Assembly (NCBI RefSeq): GCF_014207355.1
Contig: NZ_JACHEF010000001.1
Coordinates: forward strand, 1,421,241 to 1,485,240
Source of the DNA: Mesorhizobium sangaii
Lineage (GTDB): Bacteria; Pseudomonadota; Alphaproteobacteria; Rhizobiales; Rhizobiaceae
DNA length: 64,000 nucleotides
Reading direction: 5' to 3'
The notes below the pieces were generated by a model. It searched no databases. It was not told the DNA's origin and saw only the letters and a program-made list of their open reading frames with translations. Below, piece by piece: positions 32,749 through 40,726 of this stretch (positions within the stretch are counted from its first letter, which is position 1; each line of letters begins with the position of its first letter). The position numbers and the translations under genes are program-made.

Positions 32749-34095
32749 ATGCTTGACGTTTACGACGGCGATCCGACGAAGACGGTGCGCTGGTGGTCCG
32801 GGCCGTCCGAGCCACCACGTGTCTGCGTCTGGGAAATCACGCTGAAGTGCGATCTCGGATGCCGGCATTGCGGTTCGCGGGCAGGCGCTGAACGCCCTGG
32901 CGAGCTGACGCTCGAGGAGGCGCTCGACACCGTGAAGCAGCTTGCGGCGCTTGGCGTTCGCGAGGTCACTCTCATCGGCGGCGAGGCCTATTTGCGGGAT
33001 GACTGGGTCGACATCGCCAGCGCAATCACCAAGGCCGGAATGGCCTGCACCATGGTGACCGGCGGCTATCGCCTCGATGATTTCCGCATCCAGGAAGCGC
33101 TCGCGGCGGGCATCAGGCGGATCGGCGTGTCGATCGACGGCATCGGGGCGACGCACGACCACCTTCGTGGTCGCATCGGCAGCTACGAAGCAGCACTCGA
33201 CGCGGCGAGACGGATCATGGCCACTGGCCGGATCGGGCTGAGCGTCAACACCCAGATCAACCGGCTTAGCCTGCCGGAATTGCCGGCGCTTGCCGACCTG
33301 TTGGTCGAGATCGGCGCGAGCGCCTGGCAAGTGCAGCTGACGGTCGCTCTCGGCCGCGCGGCAGACCGTCCGGATCTTCTGCTGCAACCCTACGATATGC
33401 TCAACGTGATGCCGATGCTCGCAAGGCTCAAGCGGACGATACTGGAGCCGGGTGGTGTCCAGCTCTTCCCTGGCAACAACATCGGCTATTTCGGTCCGCA
33501 CGAGCCCTATCTGCGCTATGGCGGCGCCGACGGGCATACATGGAGCGGTTGCCTCGCGGGCCAGGCTGCGCTGGGCCTCGAAGCAGACGGCACATTGAAG
33601 GGCTGTCCCTCCTTGCCGAGCGCCGACTATGGTGCGGGCTCGGTGCGCACCAGCACCATCGAGGACATGTGGCGGTCGAGCGAGCGTATACGCGGCCTCG
33701 GCGCCAGGACGCGCTCCGATCTGTGGGGTTTCTGCGCCACCTGCGAACACGCCGATCGGTGCAAGGCCGGCTGCACATGGACGGCACATGCACTGTTCGG
33801 GCGCCCCGGGAACAACCCGTTTTGCCACCACCGGGCACTGACGCTCGCGGGACAGGGCCTGCGCGAACGGATCCGTCTGGTCGAGCGTGCCCCCGGCGTG
33901 CCGTTCGACTACGGCCGCTTCGAGATCATCGAGGAGCCGCTCGATGGCGAGGAAGGCGATCAAGGCGGGCTCGAGGAGCTTGCCGCGCTCGCAACGCTCC
34001 TGGGCGCAGCCGGCAGCGGTGTCTGGTCGAACGCCGGGCTGCGCGCGGCGACGGCAAAGACGGCGCAGCCCCGTCACCGGGAGGCCGCACCATGA
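32749..34095 (+). CDS. Radical SAM protein with SPASM-type C-terminus (1)
   Basis: 448 residues. CDLGCRHCG (CxxxCxxC, about residues 29-36) binds the SAM-cleaving cluster, and IGGEAYLRDDW is the GGE motif. The C-terminal part is Cys-rich: CLAGQAALGLEADGTLKGC, GFCATCEHADRCKAGCTW and GRPGNNPFCHHRAL form a SPASM-like auxiliary-cluster domain, as in peptide-modifying enzymes. The remaining 60 residues are acidic then Ala-rich. It probably modifies the small proteins encoded beside it. It overlaps the second radical SAM gene by 4 bp. Confidence 0.85.
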   Translation: MLDVYDGDPTKTVRWWSGPSEPPRVCVWEITLKCDLGCRHCGSRAGAERPGELTLEEALDTVKQLAALGVREVTLIGGEAYLRDDWVDIASAITKAGMACTMVTGGYRLDDFRIQEALAAGIRRIGVSIDGIGATHDHLRGRIGSYEAALDAARRIMATGRIGLSVNTQINRLSLPELPALADLLVEIGASAWQVQLTVALGRAADRPDLLLQPYDMLNVMPMLARLKRTILEPGGVQLFPGNNIGYFGPHEPYLRYGGADGHTWSGCLAGQAALGLEADGTLKGCPSLPSADYGAGSVRTSTIEDMWRSSERIRGLGARTRSDLWGFCATCEHADRCKAGCTWTAHALFGRPGNNPFCHHRALTLAGQGLRERIRLVERAPGVPFDYGRFEIIEEPLDGEEGDQGGLEELAALATLLGAAGSGVWSNAGLRAATAKTAQPRHREAAP

Positions 34096-35303
34096 ATGCG
34101 ACCGGCACCGACGTTCAACGTCCGCTCGAACTGGGAATCATGTTCACGCACCGTTGCCCGATCGCCTGCCGCCATTGCGGCATCCTTTCCGGCCCGGATA
34201 ATTTCGACAGCATGGCCATGGAATTGGCGGAGCGCTGCATCACCGAGGCGGCCTTGCTCGATCCCAGGCCGGCGACGATCGTCTTCACCGGCGGCGAGCC
34301 GATGATGTACCCGCAGCACCTGGAGCGCCTGCTTGGCGTGGCCAACCAGCTGGGATTTGCGACACGCGTGATCACCAACGGTTTTTGGGGTCGCAATCAA
34401 GCCACAGGTCGGCGCCTGCTCTACCGGCTGCAGCTCGCCGGGCTTGATTCCCTCAACTTCAGTGCCGACAAATTTCACCTGGAATTCCTCCCGGCCGAGG
34501 TTTTCCGTCGCGCAATCGAGATCGCCTGGGAGGCAGGCTTTCCGGTCATCGTCAACACGGTCCTCAATATGCCTGGCGATCCTGTCGCCCTGTTCTCGCG
34601 ACTCTATGGCATACCCACCGAGAAGATCCGGCTCTTCGACGAGGACGAGTTCATCAGGCAGGTGGCTACCGATACAGTGCCGCCCGAATTGACCCAGATG
34701 GTGAACCTCTCGTTTGGCAGACTTGTCGGCCTCGGACGAGCCGCCGAATACCCCGAAGAGCACTACCGCTCGGATCTCGCCGCCTACACGTACACACCCT
34801 GCCAGGAAGTGGTGCACCGGCCGGTCATCTACCCCGACGGCAGTTTTCAGGCGTGCTGCTGCGCCGGCGGCAAGATCGCAAGCTTCACGGTCGGTAACGT
34901 CCGCGAGCGTTCGCTCGCGGATCTGTTCGACGAGATGCGAACGCGAACGCATTTCCGGTTCATAAATCAGTTCGGTCCGCGCGCACTGCATGAGGCGATT
35001 GCGGAAATGAGCCCGGAGCGCTCCTCCGACCCTGACGGCTACGCCTCGATTTGCGACGTCTGCGTCGCGGCCACGAAAGGCTTGTGCGCGAAGGACGTCG
35101 ACGCGCGTCTCGATCACTGGCTGCTCAAGCGATTTCTCGAGAAGGATGAAATCTCGGCCGCGAGCGGACCAAGGCGGCCGGAGCCGGCGGAGCGTGACGA
35201 GGAAGGCGTGATCGCGGCTGGCTTTTTCGACACCGGTCGGCGACTGGCTGGCTCGCCGGAAGATATGAAAATTTCAACTGGATCGCTTGAAAATGTAATA
35301 TGA
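34092..35303 (+). CDS. Radical SAM protein (2)
   Basis: 403 residues. CPIACRHCG (CxxxCxxC, about residues 21-28), FTGGEPMMYP, then NFSADKFHLEFLP. Further Cys occur at CQEVVHRPVIYPDGSFQACC and CDVCVAATKGLC, consistent with auxiliary cluster binding. The ATG at 34092 overlaps the previous stop (ATGA). The last 45 residues (from about 360) are charged, probably disordered and lower in GC. It is followed by an AT-rich gap, not by the next gene directly. Confidence 0.83.
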   Translation: MNATGTDVQRPLELGIMFTHRCPIACRHCGILSGPDNFDSMAMELAERCITEAALLDPRPATIVFTGGEPMMYPQHLERLLGVANQLGFATRVITNGFWGRNQATGRRLLYRLQLAGLDSLNFSADKFHLEFLPAEVFRRAIEIAWEAGFPVIVNTVLNMPGDPVALFSRLYGIPTEKIRLFDEDEFIRQVATDTVPPELTQMVNLSFGRLVGLGRAAEYPEEHYRSDLAAYTYTPCQEVVHRPVIYPDGSFQACCCAGGKIASFTVGNVRERSLADLFDEMRTRTHFRFINQFGPRALHEAIAEMSPERSSDPDGYASICDVCVAATKGLCAKDVDARLDHWLLKRFLEKDEISAASGPRRPEPAERDEEGVIAAGFFDTGRRLAGSPEDMKISTGSLENVI

Positions 35304-35500
35304 GTAACATATAATAAAAAAATCTTGAACAGTGCTAAAATCTGTGCTGATATTTAGTCGGCGCGGTATTTATATTTGCCTACAAGACGGATATATCTCG
35401 CATCTCTTGATTGATATTTATTTGTGCGGGTGTAATTCTGTGGTCAGGACGGATTTTTGGAGTATCGATGGTTATATCGATGCGGCAGGAGCGGCGTCCC
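35304..35500. promoter_or_regulatory. AT-rich gap inside the radical SAM locus
   Basis: About 200 bp of markedly AT-rich sequence (ACATATAATAAAAAAATC near 35308) inside an otherwise GC-rich, tightly packed locus. It may hold an internal promoter or a processing signal. No gene is supported. Confidence 0.45.
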
Positions 35501-36526
35501 ATGAGTATGCTTTCTCCAGTTGACCAAGCGACGTCGTCGACGGTCGCGTGCTGTCTTGAGCTGGAAATACGCGACGAGCACGGACGGCTTCCACAAGGAA
35601 ACATGTTCCCGGTGCTGACCCATCTCGACAGCGGACGCACCTGGCGCATCCTTCGCTATGCCCGCGCCTTCGACGGTCTGCTGTTCAGGGATTTGCCGCC
35701 CGGCGAGTTCAGACTGCATGTTGCGAGCCCGCGCCACGAAACGGTGCAGATGGAGATCATGCTTGCCGCGGGTGGGCGCGAGCGGATCAATCTGCAACTG
35801 AAAAGAAAGCCGGGGCGCGAACCGCTGATCATCGATATCGGCGGCGCCGACGAGGATACGCTGACCCCTGCCCGCCATTCGGTCTCTCGGCTCGTATCCT
35901 GTCTCCTCAGTGATCGCGCCGTCCTGAGCGCGGTCGAGGCGCCGCTCGATGCGTTGGGTGGGATCGAGGATAGCGAGCGGCACCATGCCCGGCGGCTGCT
36001 TTGCGTCGGATTTCCCATCCCGCGCCGGCCGCTTGCCCAGCGTCTGTTCTGGAGCATTGTTGACCGGCGCTGCCGTCTCGAAGCATTGCTCGCCACGGTG
36101 TTCGCCAATGAGGCGGTTGCCGAAATGCTGAACTGTGAACCAGATCAGGTGGCGGATGAAGCGCGGACGGCAGTCGACGGACTGGACCGCCTGGATATCG
36201 CCGACGCGTTGATGATGCTGGCGCTCTACAGCGCGCCCTGGAAGGCGGTGATGTCCGAGGTTTGCCGCACTCAGGCCGGAATTCGCGACGTGCTGATTCC
36301 AGCCGGCCTTGCCCACATGCTGCAGCCCGATGCAAACCCGGCAATCCCGACACGGCCGAGCGCGCGCGGGCGCTGGGCCGGCGAGCCGTCCGACCAGACT
36401 GTGCTCGAGGCAGGTCCGCTGATAGCGCGCATCGCCCTTGTGATAGCTGGCGCGTCCGAGGCACAGCCGGCCTATTTCGCGCTGTTCGACCCGGTCCTGA
36501 GACAGATGCGGGAGGGCAACGCATGA
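35501..36526 (+). CDS. Unknown protein with transthyretin-like N-terminus, radical SAM locus
   Basis: 341 residues from the ATG at 35501, which has GCAGGAG nine bases upstream. Other in-frame starts lie in the AT-rich gap. Residues 15-105 have a beta-sandwich pattern like carboxypeptidase regulatory domains (GLLFRDLPPGEFRLHVASP). The remainder is helical and without recognisable motif (RHSVSRLVSCLLSDRAVLSAV, HHARRLLCVGFPIPRRPL). It sits between two radical SAM genes and overlaps the third by 4 bp. A scaffold or substrate-recognition role is a guess. Confidence 0.65.
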   Translation: MSMLSPVDQATSSTVACCLELEIRDEHGRLPQGNMFPVLTHLDSGRTWRILRYARAFDGLLFRDLPPGEFRLHVASPRHETVQMEIMLAAGGRERINLQLKRKPGREPLIIDIGGADEDTLTPARHSVSRLVSCLLSDRAVLSAVEAPLDALGGIEDSERHHARRLLCVGFPIPRRPLAQRLFWSIVDRRCRLEALLATVFANEAVAEMLNCEPDQVADEARTAVDGLDRLDIADALMMLALYSAPWKAVMSEVCRTQAGIRDVLIPAGLAHMLQPDANPAIPTRPSARGRWAGEPSDQTVLEAGPLIARIALVIAGASEAQPAYFALFDPVLRQMREGNA

Positions 36527-37611
36527 ACGCCGGCAGGAAACCAACCACGCTGACCTTGCTGACGTCCTACCAATGCACGGCGGCCTGCGAGAACTGCTGC
36601 TTCGCGTCGCATCCCGGGATCGCGGAGAAACTGCCGTTGTGGCGCATGCTCGATGCCATCGAGCAGGCGGCCGAGATGCCGTCGATGAAGCTTGTGGTCT
36701 TCTCCGGCGGCGAATGCTTCATGCTGGAAGATGAGCTTGTCGTAGCGGTTGCGCGCTGCACCGAGCGAGGGCTCGCCAGCCGGTGTGTCACCAACGGCTA
36801 TTGGGCGAAGTCGGCGCAAGCCGCCCACGCACGCCTCGAGCCGCTCTACAGGGCGGGCCTGCGTGAAATCAACTTGAGCACCGGCGATCACCATCAGCAG
36901 TTCGTACCGGTCGAGCGCATCGCCTACGGCGCAGCCGCAGCGATCAGGCTCGGCATGAATGCCGTCGTCGTGGTGGAACGCGAGATGGACCGGACTTTTC
37001 ATGCCCAGGGACTGCTCTCTCACCCGGAAATGGCAGCGATCCGCGACCATCCCAACCTGATTGTGTTCGACAGTCCCTGGATGGCGATGGAGGATCGCAA
37101 TTCCGTGCGGCATGGCCCCGCCAGCCTCACCAACCACCTGAACATTCACCGCCGCGCCCCGTGTGAAAGCGTGCTGGACACGATGGTGGTCAATCCGCGC
37201 GGCGAGGTCGGCGCTTGCTGCGGTTTGACGCGCGAACAGATTCCCGAAATGCAGATCGGATCGCTTCAAGACGCCACGCTCGTGGAACTCGCGGAAGCCG
37301 CCGGCAATGACTTCCTGAAGATTTGGCTCGCGGTAGAGGGGCCGGAGCACATACTCGCCTGGGCTTCCACGATCGATCCACGCATCGACTGGGAGAACCG
37401 TTTCAATCATCACTGTGACGCATGCCGCGCGCTCTATGACGATGCATTGGTGCGCGACGTGCTTGCCCACCATTGGCGCGAGCGGCGCGACGACGTGCTT
37501 TACCGTTATCGGCTGGCTCATCAAAAACCCGAGGCAGAGTGGCCGGACCAGTCCAGCCGGCATGCGCCAATCGCCTCATCCCGGCAGGAGGCCATGGATC
37601 ATGCACGATAG
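36523..37611 (+). CDS. Radical SAM protein (3)
   Basis: 362 residues. CTAACENCC (CxxxCxxC plus an extra Cys, about residues 18-26), FSGGECFML as the GGE motif, STGDHHQQFVP. C-terminal CESVLDTMVVNPRGEVGACC and HHCDACRALYDD resemble a reduced SPASM domain. The start overlaps the previous stop (ATGA). The 3' end overlaps the next precursor-like gene by 11 bp, which ties enzyme and substrate candidates together translationally. Confidence 0.83.
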   Translation: MNAGRKPTTLTLLTSYQCTAACENCCFASHPGIAEKLPLWRMLDAIEQAAEMPSMKLVVFSGGECFMLEDELVVAVARCTERGLASRCVTNGYWAKSAQAAHARLEPLYRAGLREINLSTGDHHQQFVPVERIAYGAAAAIRLGMNAVVVVEREMDRTFHAQGLLSHPEMAAIRDHPNLIVFDSPWMAMEDRNSVRHGPASLTNHLNIHRRAPCESVLDTMVVNPRGEVGACCGLTREQIPEMQIGSLQDATLVELAEAAGNDFLKIWLAVEGPEHILAWASTIDPRIDWENRFNHHCDACRALYDDALVRDVLAHHWRERRDDVLYRYRLAHQKPEAEWPDQSSRHAPIASSRQEAMDHAR

Positions 37612-38146
37612 CGATCTCATCAGAAAACTCGTCACCGATAACCCTCCGGAAAAAGTCAGGAACCTGTCCGAAAGACTCGCGTCCGACCCGAGCCTGCTCG
37701 AGAAATTCGTCGACAAGCCGTCAGCCGTGCTGAAAGATCACGGCCTTGCGGTGAGCGGCGACATCAAGCTCGGCGACCGTGAAAAGGCGATGATCCGGAT
37801 GTTCTCCGATCCTCGCGTCATCGAATTGTACAACAACGGCAAGATCGACGACCTGCGCGCCCACATCACGGACAAGTACAGGGAAATCGTGATCACCAAT
37901 CCCGGCGACACCCACGCAGTGGCGGTCGCGGACTTCGACGTGGCGATCGAGGTCGAGGTCGTCGCCGTCGCGGTGGCCGTCGCGGCGATCGTTGTAGCGG
38001 GTGCTGCCGACAGGTTTTCCAAGCTGGCAACGATCGAGGCCGAGGCGGGAATTCTCAGCGCCAAGGTGGCGGCGCTCGAGGCTCGGGTCAATCTTGTCGA
38101 CAAGCTCGATGCGAAGGTCACCCGTCTCGAGCAGCGCATTCGCTGA
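37601..38146 (+). CDS. Precursor-like protein 3 with Val/Ala-rich segment
   Basis: 181 residues with no Cys. Residues 20-50 have the leader-like rhythm (LSERLASDPSLLEKF, DKPSAVLKDHGL), and LGDREKAMIRMFSDPRVIEL follows. Residues 106-136 are an extraordinary alternating tract, AVAVADFDVAIEVEVV continuing as AVAVAVAAIVVAGAA. Residues 141-178 form heptads typical of a coiled coil. The V/A/I tract recalls proteusin cores that are epimerised and C-methylated by radical SAM enzymes. It could equally be a membrane or assembly segment, since a coiled coil follows it. Protein 4 is a full-length paralogue. Confidence 0.65.
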   Translation: MHDSDLIRKLVTDNPPEKVRNLSERLASDPSLLEKFVDKPSAVLKDHGLAVSGDIKLGDREKAMIRMFSDPRVIELYNNGKIDDLRAHITDKYREIVITNPGDTHAVAVADFDVAIEVEVVAVAVAVAAIVVAGAADRFSKLATIEAEAGILSAKVAALEARVNLVDKLDAKVTRLEQRIR

Positions 38147-38217
38147 CGCGGCATCACCGGGTGAGCGCCACGGCGTTCACCCCTTCTCTTCGTCCGTGTG
38201 GACAAAGGAGGGCTTGC

Positions 38218-38754
38218 ATGCGGCAAAGACTGTTGCGGGAATTTGTGACGGCACCTCCACCGGTCGGGCTGACCCGGTTGCGCGACGACATCGCTGCCGA
38301 TCGCAGGGTGCTCGACAGTTTCTGCGATCATCCCGCAACGGTCTTGCGGACCTATGGCGTGGACGCCGACCAGACGATTGCGCTTGGCGACCGCGAGAAG
38401 GCAATAATCCGGCTGTTCTTCGACCCTCAGGTGGTCGAGCTGCATAGCCGCGGGGAACTCGACCGGCTGCGCGAATACATCCTTACGCATCATCCTGAAG
38501 TCGGTATCGCCAACCCGACCGATCTGGCCGGGGCGTTTGCCTATGTCGACGTCGACGTGGCGATCATTGCCGAAGCCGTGGCAGTGGCGGTTGCGGTGAC
38601 GGCGATCGCCGTCACCGGTTCCTTCAAATCTGGAAGCACGGTTGGCAAGGCGATCGAGCCGCTCGCCGCGCGCATTACGGTTCTAGAGGGCCGGTTGGCG
38701 AGCCTGTCGCGGCTGGAAGTCCGCCTCGCCGAACTGGAACGGCGAACACAGTAA
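38218..38754 (+). CDS. Precursor-like protein 4 with Val/Ala-rich segment
   Basis: 178 residues; the ATG at 38218 follows AAAGGAGGG with ideal spacing. It is paralogous to protein 3: DDIAADRRVLDSFCDHPATV, LGDREKAIIRLFFDPQVVEL, then the alternating tract at 109-133 (YVDVDVAIIAEAVAVAVAV) and a C-terminal coiled coil (about 143-176). One Cys (residue 36) lies in the leader-like part, not in the tract. Asp residues precede the tract in both paralogues, a pattern worth noting for recognition or cleavage. Confidence 0.65.
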   Translation: MRQRLLREFVTAPPPVGLTRLRDDIAADRRVLDSFCDHPATVLRTYGVDADQTIALGDREKAIIRLFFDPQVVELHSRGELDRLREYILTHHPEVGIANPTDLAGAFAYVDVDVAIIAEAVAVAVAVTAIAVTGSFKSGSTVGKAIEPLAARITVLEGRLASLSRLEVRLAELERRTQ

Positions 38755-38770
38755 GCCTTGGAGGCCGCCG

Positions 38771-40717
38771 ATGCGCAAAGACAAGATGGCCGCTAAATCG
38801 AGAGTGCTGCTGTGCGTGATGCCGTTCCTGCCGATCGAAAGGCCGGCGCTCGGCGTGAGCCTGTTTGCCTCACGTCTGCGACAGCAAGGCATTGCGTGCG
38901 ACGTGTTCTACGCCAATCACCGCTTTGCCGACCGCATCGGCTTTCCGCTCTATCAGCGGATCGCGCAAAGCGCTCCGACGCACGACCTGCCGGGGGAATG
39001 GGTGTTCAGCCGCGCACTCTGGAGGCACGACGCGCTACCCGACGAGGCCTTCGATACGTACGCCAGGACCACGCCTGGCGATTACTATCCCAACGCCTTC
39101 CTGGGCCAGATCCGCTATGCACGGGAGCAGGCTCCCCAGTATATCGACGATCTGGCGGAAACGATCGACCTTGAAGACGTCGACATTGTCGGTTTCTCGA
39201 GCACCTTTCAGCAGAACATCGCGAGCCTTGCCATGGCCAAGGCGCTCAAGGCGCGTGCGCCAAACCTCCATGTCGTGTTCGGCGGCGCCAATTGCGAGGG
39301 TGAGATGGGGCTTGAACTGCATCGCAGCTTTGCCTTCATCGATGCGGTCTGCCGCGGCGAGTCCGATACGAGTTTTCCGCAGTTGATCGAGGCCGTTCGC
39401 AAAGGTGCGGACATGTCCACCATTGGCGGCCTTGTCTATCGCGGTGCGGCAGGCGAAACGGTCGAAAGCCTCGTGCCACAAGCCGCGATCCGCGACATGG
39501 ACAGCCTCCCCTTTCCCGATCACAGCGATTTCCTCGCCGCGTTCGAGCGGTCCACTGCCCCGCAATTCATCGAACCGGAGCTGACCATCGAAACCTCGCG
39601 CGGATGCTGGTGGGGCGAAAAGCACCACTGCACCTTTTGCGGCCTCAACGGCCTCGGTATCGGCTATCGTGCAAAGTCGGCGGACCGCGCGCTGGCCGAG
39701 TTCCGCCATCTGCGCGACAGCACGGGGATTCATACCTTCTTTGCGACCGACAACATTGTCGACATGCGCTACTTCACCACGGTGTTCCCGTCCCTGGTGG
39801 AGGACGGCACCAGGCTGCAGCTGTTCTACGAGACCAAGGCAAACCTCAAGAAAGACCAGATCGGGATTCTCAGGCGCCTGGGAACGACCTGGATGCAGCC
39901 CGGAATCGAGCACCTAAACACGCATGTGCTCAAGCTCATGGACAAGGGCATTCGCGGCATCCAGAATGTGCAGACCTTGAAATGGGTCCGCCAGCACAAG
40001 ATGCTGGTCACCTGGAACGTTCTCTGCGGCTTTCCTGGGGAACGGCCGGAGGACTATGAGGAAGCTATCCGTTTCATGCGGTCGATCCGTCACCTGACCC
40101 CGCCGTCGTCCTTCGCTGCGTTTCGGCTGGACCGTTTCTCGCCGATGTTCGACCGGCCGGACGAATTCGGGCTTTCCGGCATCAAGCCATACCCATCCTA
40201 TGACCTTTGCTACCCGGGTGTTTCACCAGATGCACGGGCGCGCATCGCCTATTTCTTCACTTACCGCGGCACCACCGACGCGCAGACGCTGAAGGGGATC
40301 AATCGCGCCTGGAGCGAGGCGCAGGACTGGAAGCAGGAGCACCGGCACGCCGCGCTGAGCGCTATAGTCGGCACCGACCTTGTTACCATCATCGACCTGC
40401 GGCCGGGTCACCCGGTTCGCCCTTACATTTTGATCGGGGACGATCGGCTCGTCTATCTCGGCCTCGACAGCATTCAATCCATTGCTTCCCTCACCGCCAA
40501 TTTGCGCAGCGTTGCGCCCGATCGTGCATGGGACGAGGCAGCCGTGGCCAAGACGGTGCAAGACTTCATCCGAGACGACCTCGTGCTCCAGGAGGACGAT
40601 CTCTACCTTGCGCTGGCGATCCAAGTTCCCGCCGACACGAGCCAGGATGCCGAGCACGTGGATATGGCGGCACCATCGATGCGCTTTGCCCGACAAGACG
40701 AAGCTGTGGTGACCTGA
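38771..40717 (+). CDS. RiPP maturation B12-binding/radical SAM protein (rSAM_ocin_1-like)
   Basis: 648 residues. The N-terminus (VLLCVMPFLPIERPALGVSL) and the cobalamin-binding-like domain (VDIVGFSSTFQQN, VVFGGANCEGEMG) precede a radical SAM core with RGCWWGEKHHCTFCGLNG, the Cx7CxxC cluster site typical of the RiPP maturation radical SAM protein 1 family. The C-terminal 200 residues are variable. Members act on RiPP precursors, probably as C-methyltransferases. GGAGG precedes the ATG at 38771. This enzyme is the strongest evidence that the locus modifies peptides. Confidence 0.87.
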   Translation: MRKDKMAAKSRVLLCVMPFLPIERPALGVSLFASRLRQQGIACDVFYANHRFADRIGFPLYQRIAQSAPTHDLPGEWVFSRALWRHDALPDEAFDTYARTTPGDYYPNAFLGQIRYAREQAPQYIDDLAETIDLEDVDIVGFSSTFQQNIASLAMAKALKARAPNLHVVFGGANCEGEMGLELHRSFAFIDAVCRGESDTSFPQLIEAVRKGADMSTIGGLVYRGAAGETVESLVPQAAIRDMDSLPFPDHSDFLAAFERSTAPQFIEPELTIETSRGCWWGEKHHCTFCGLNGLGIGYRAKSADRALAEFRHLRDSTGIHTFFATDNIVDMRYFTTVFPSLVEDGTRLQLFYETKANLKKDQIGILRRLGTTWMQPGIEHLNTHVLKLMDKGIRGIQNVQTLKWVRQHKMLVTWNVLCGFPGERPEDYEEAIRFMRSIRHLTPPSSFAAFRLDRFSPMFDRPDEFGLSGIKPYPSYDLCYPGVSPDARARIAYFFTYRGTTDAQTLKGINRAWSEAQDWKQEHRHAALSAIVGTDLVTIIDLRPGHPVRPYILIGDDRLVYLGLDSIQSIASLTANLRSVAPDRAWDEAAVAKTVQDFIRDDLVLQEDDLYLALAIQVPADTSQDAEHVDMAAPSMRFARQDEAVVT

Positions 40718-40726
40718 GCCGGTGCA

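Noticed and set aside
31633..38754. Considered sactipeptide or ranthipeptide precursors
   Set aside because: Three of the four small proteins have no Cys and the fourth has one in the leader-like part, so sulfur-to-carbon crosslinks are not possible in the cores.
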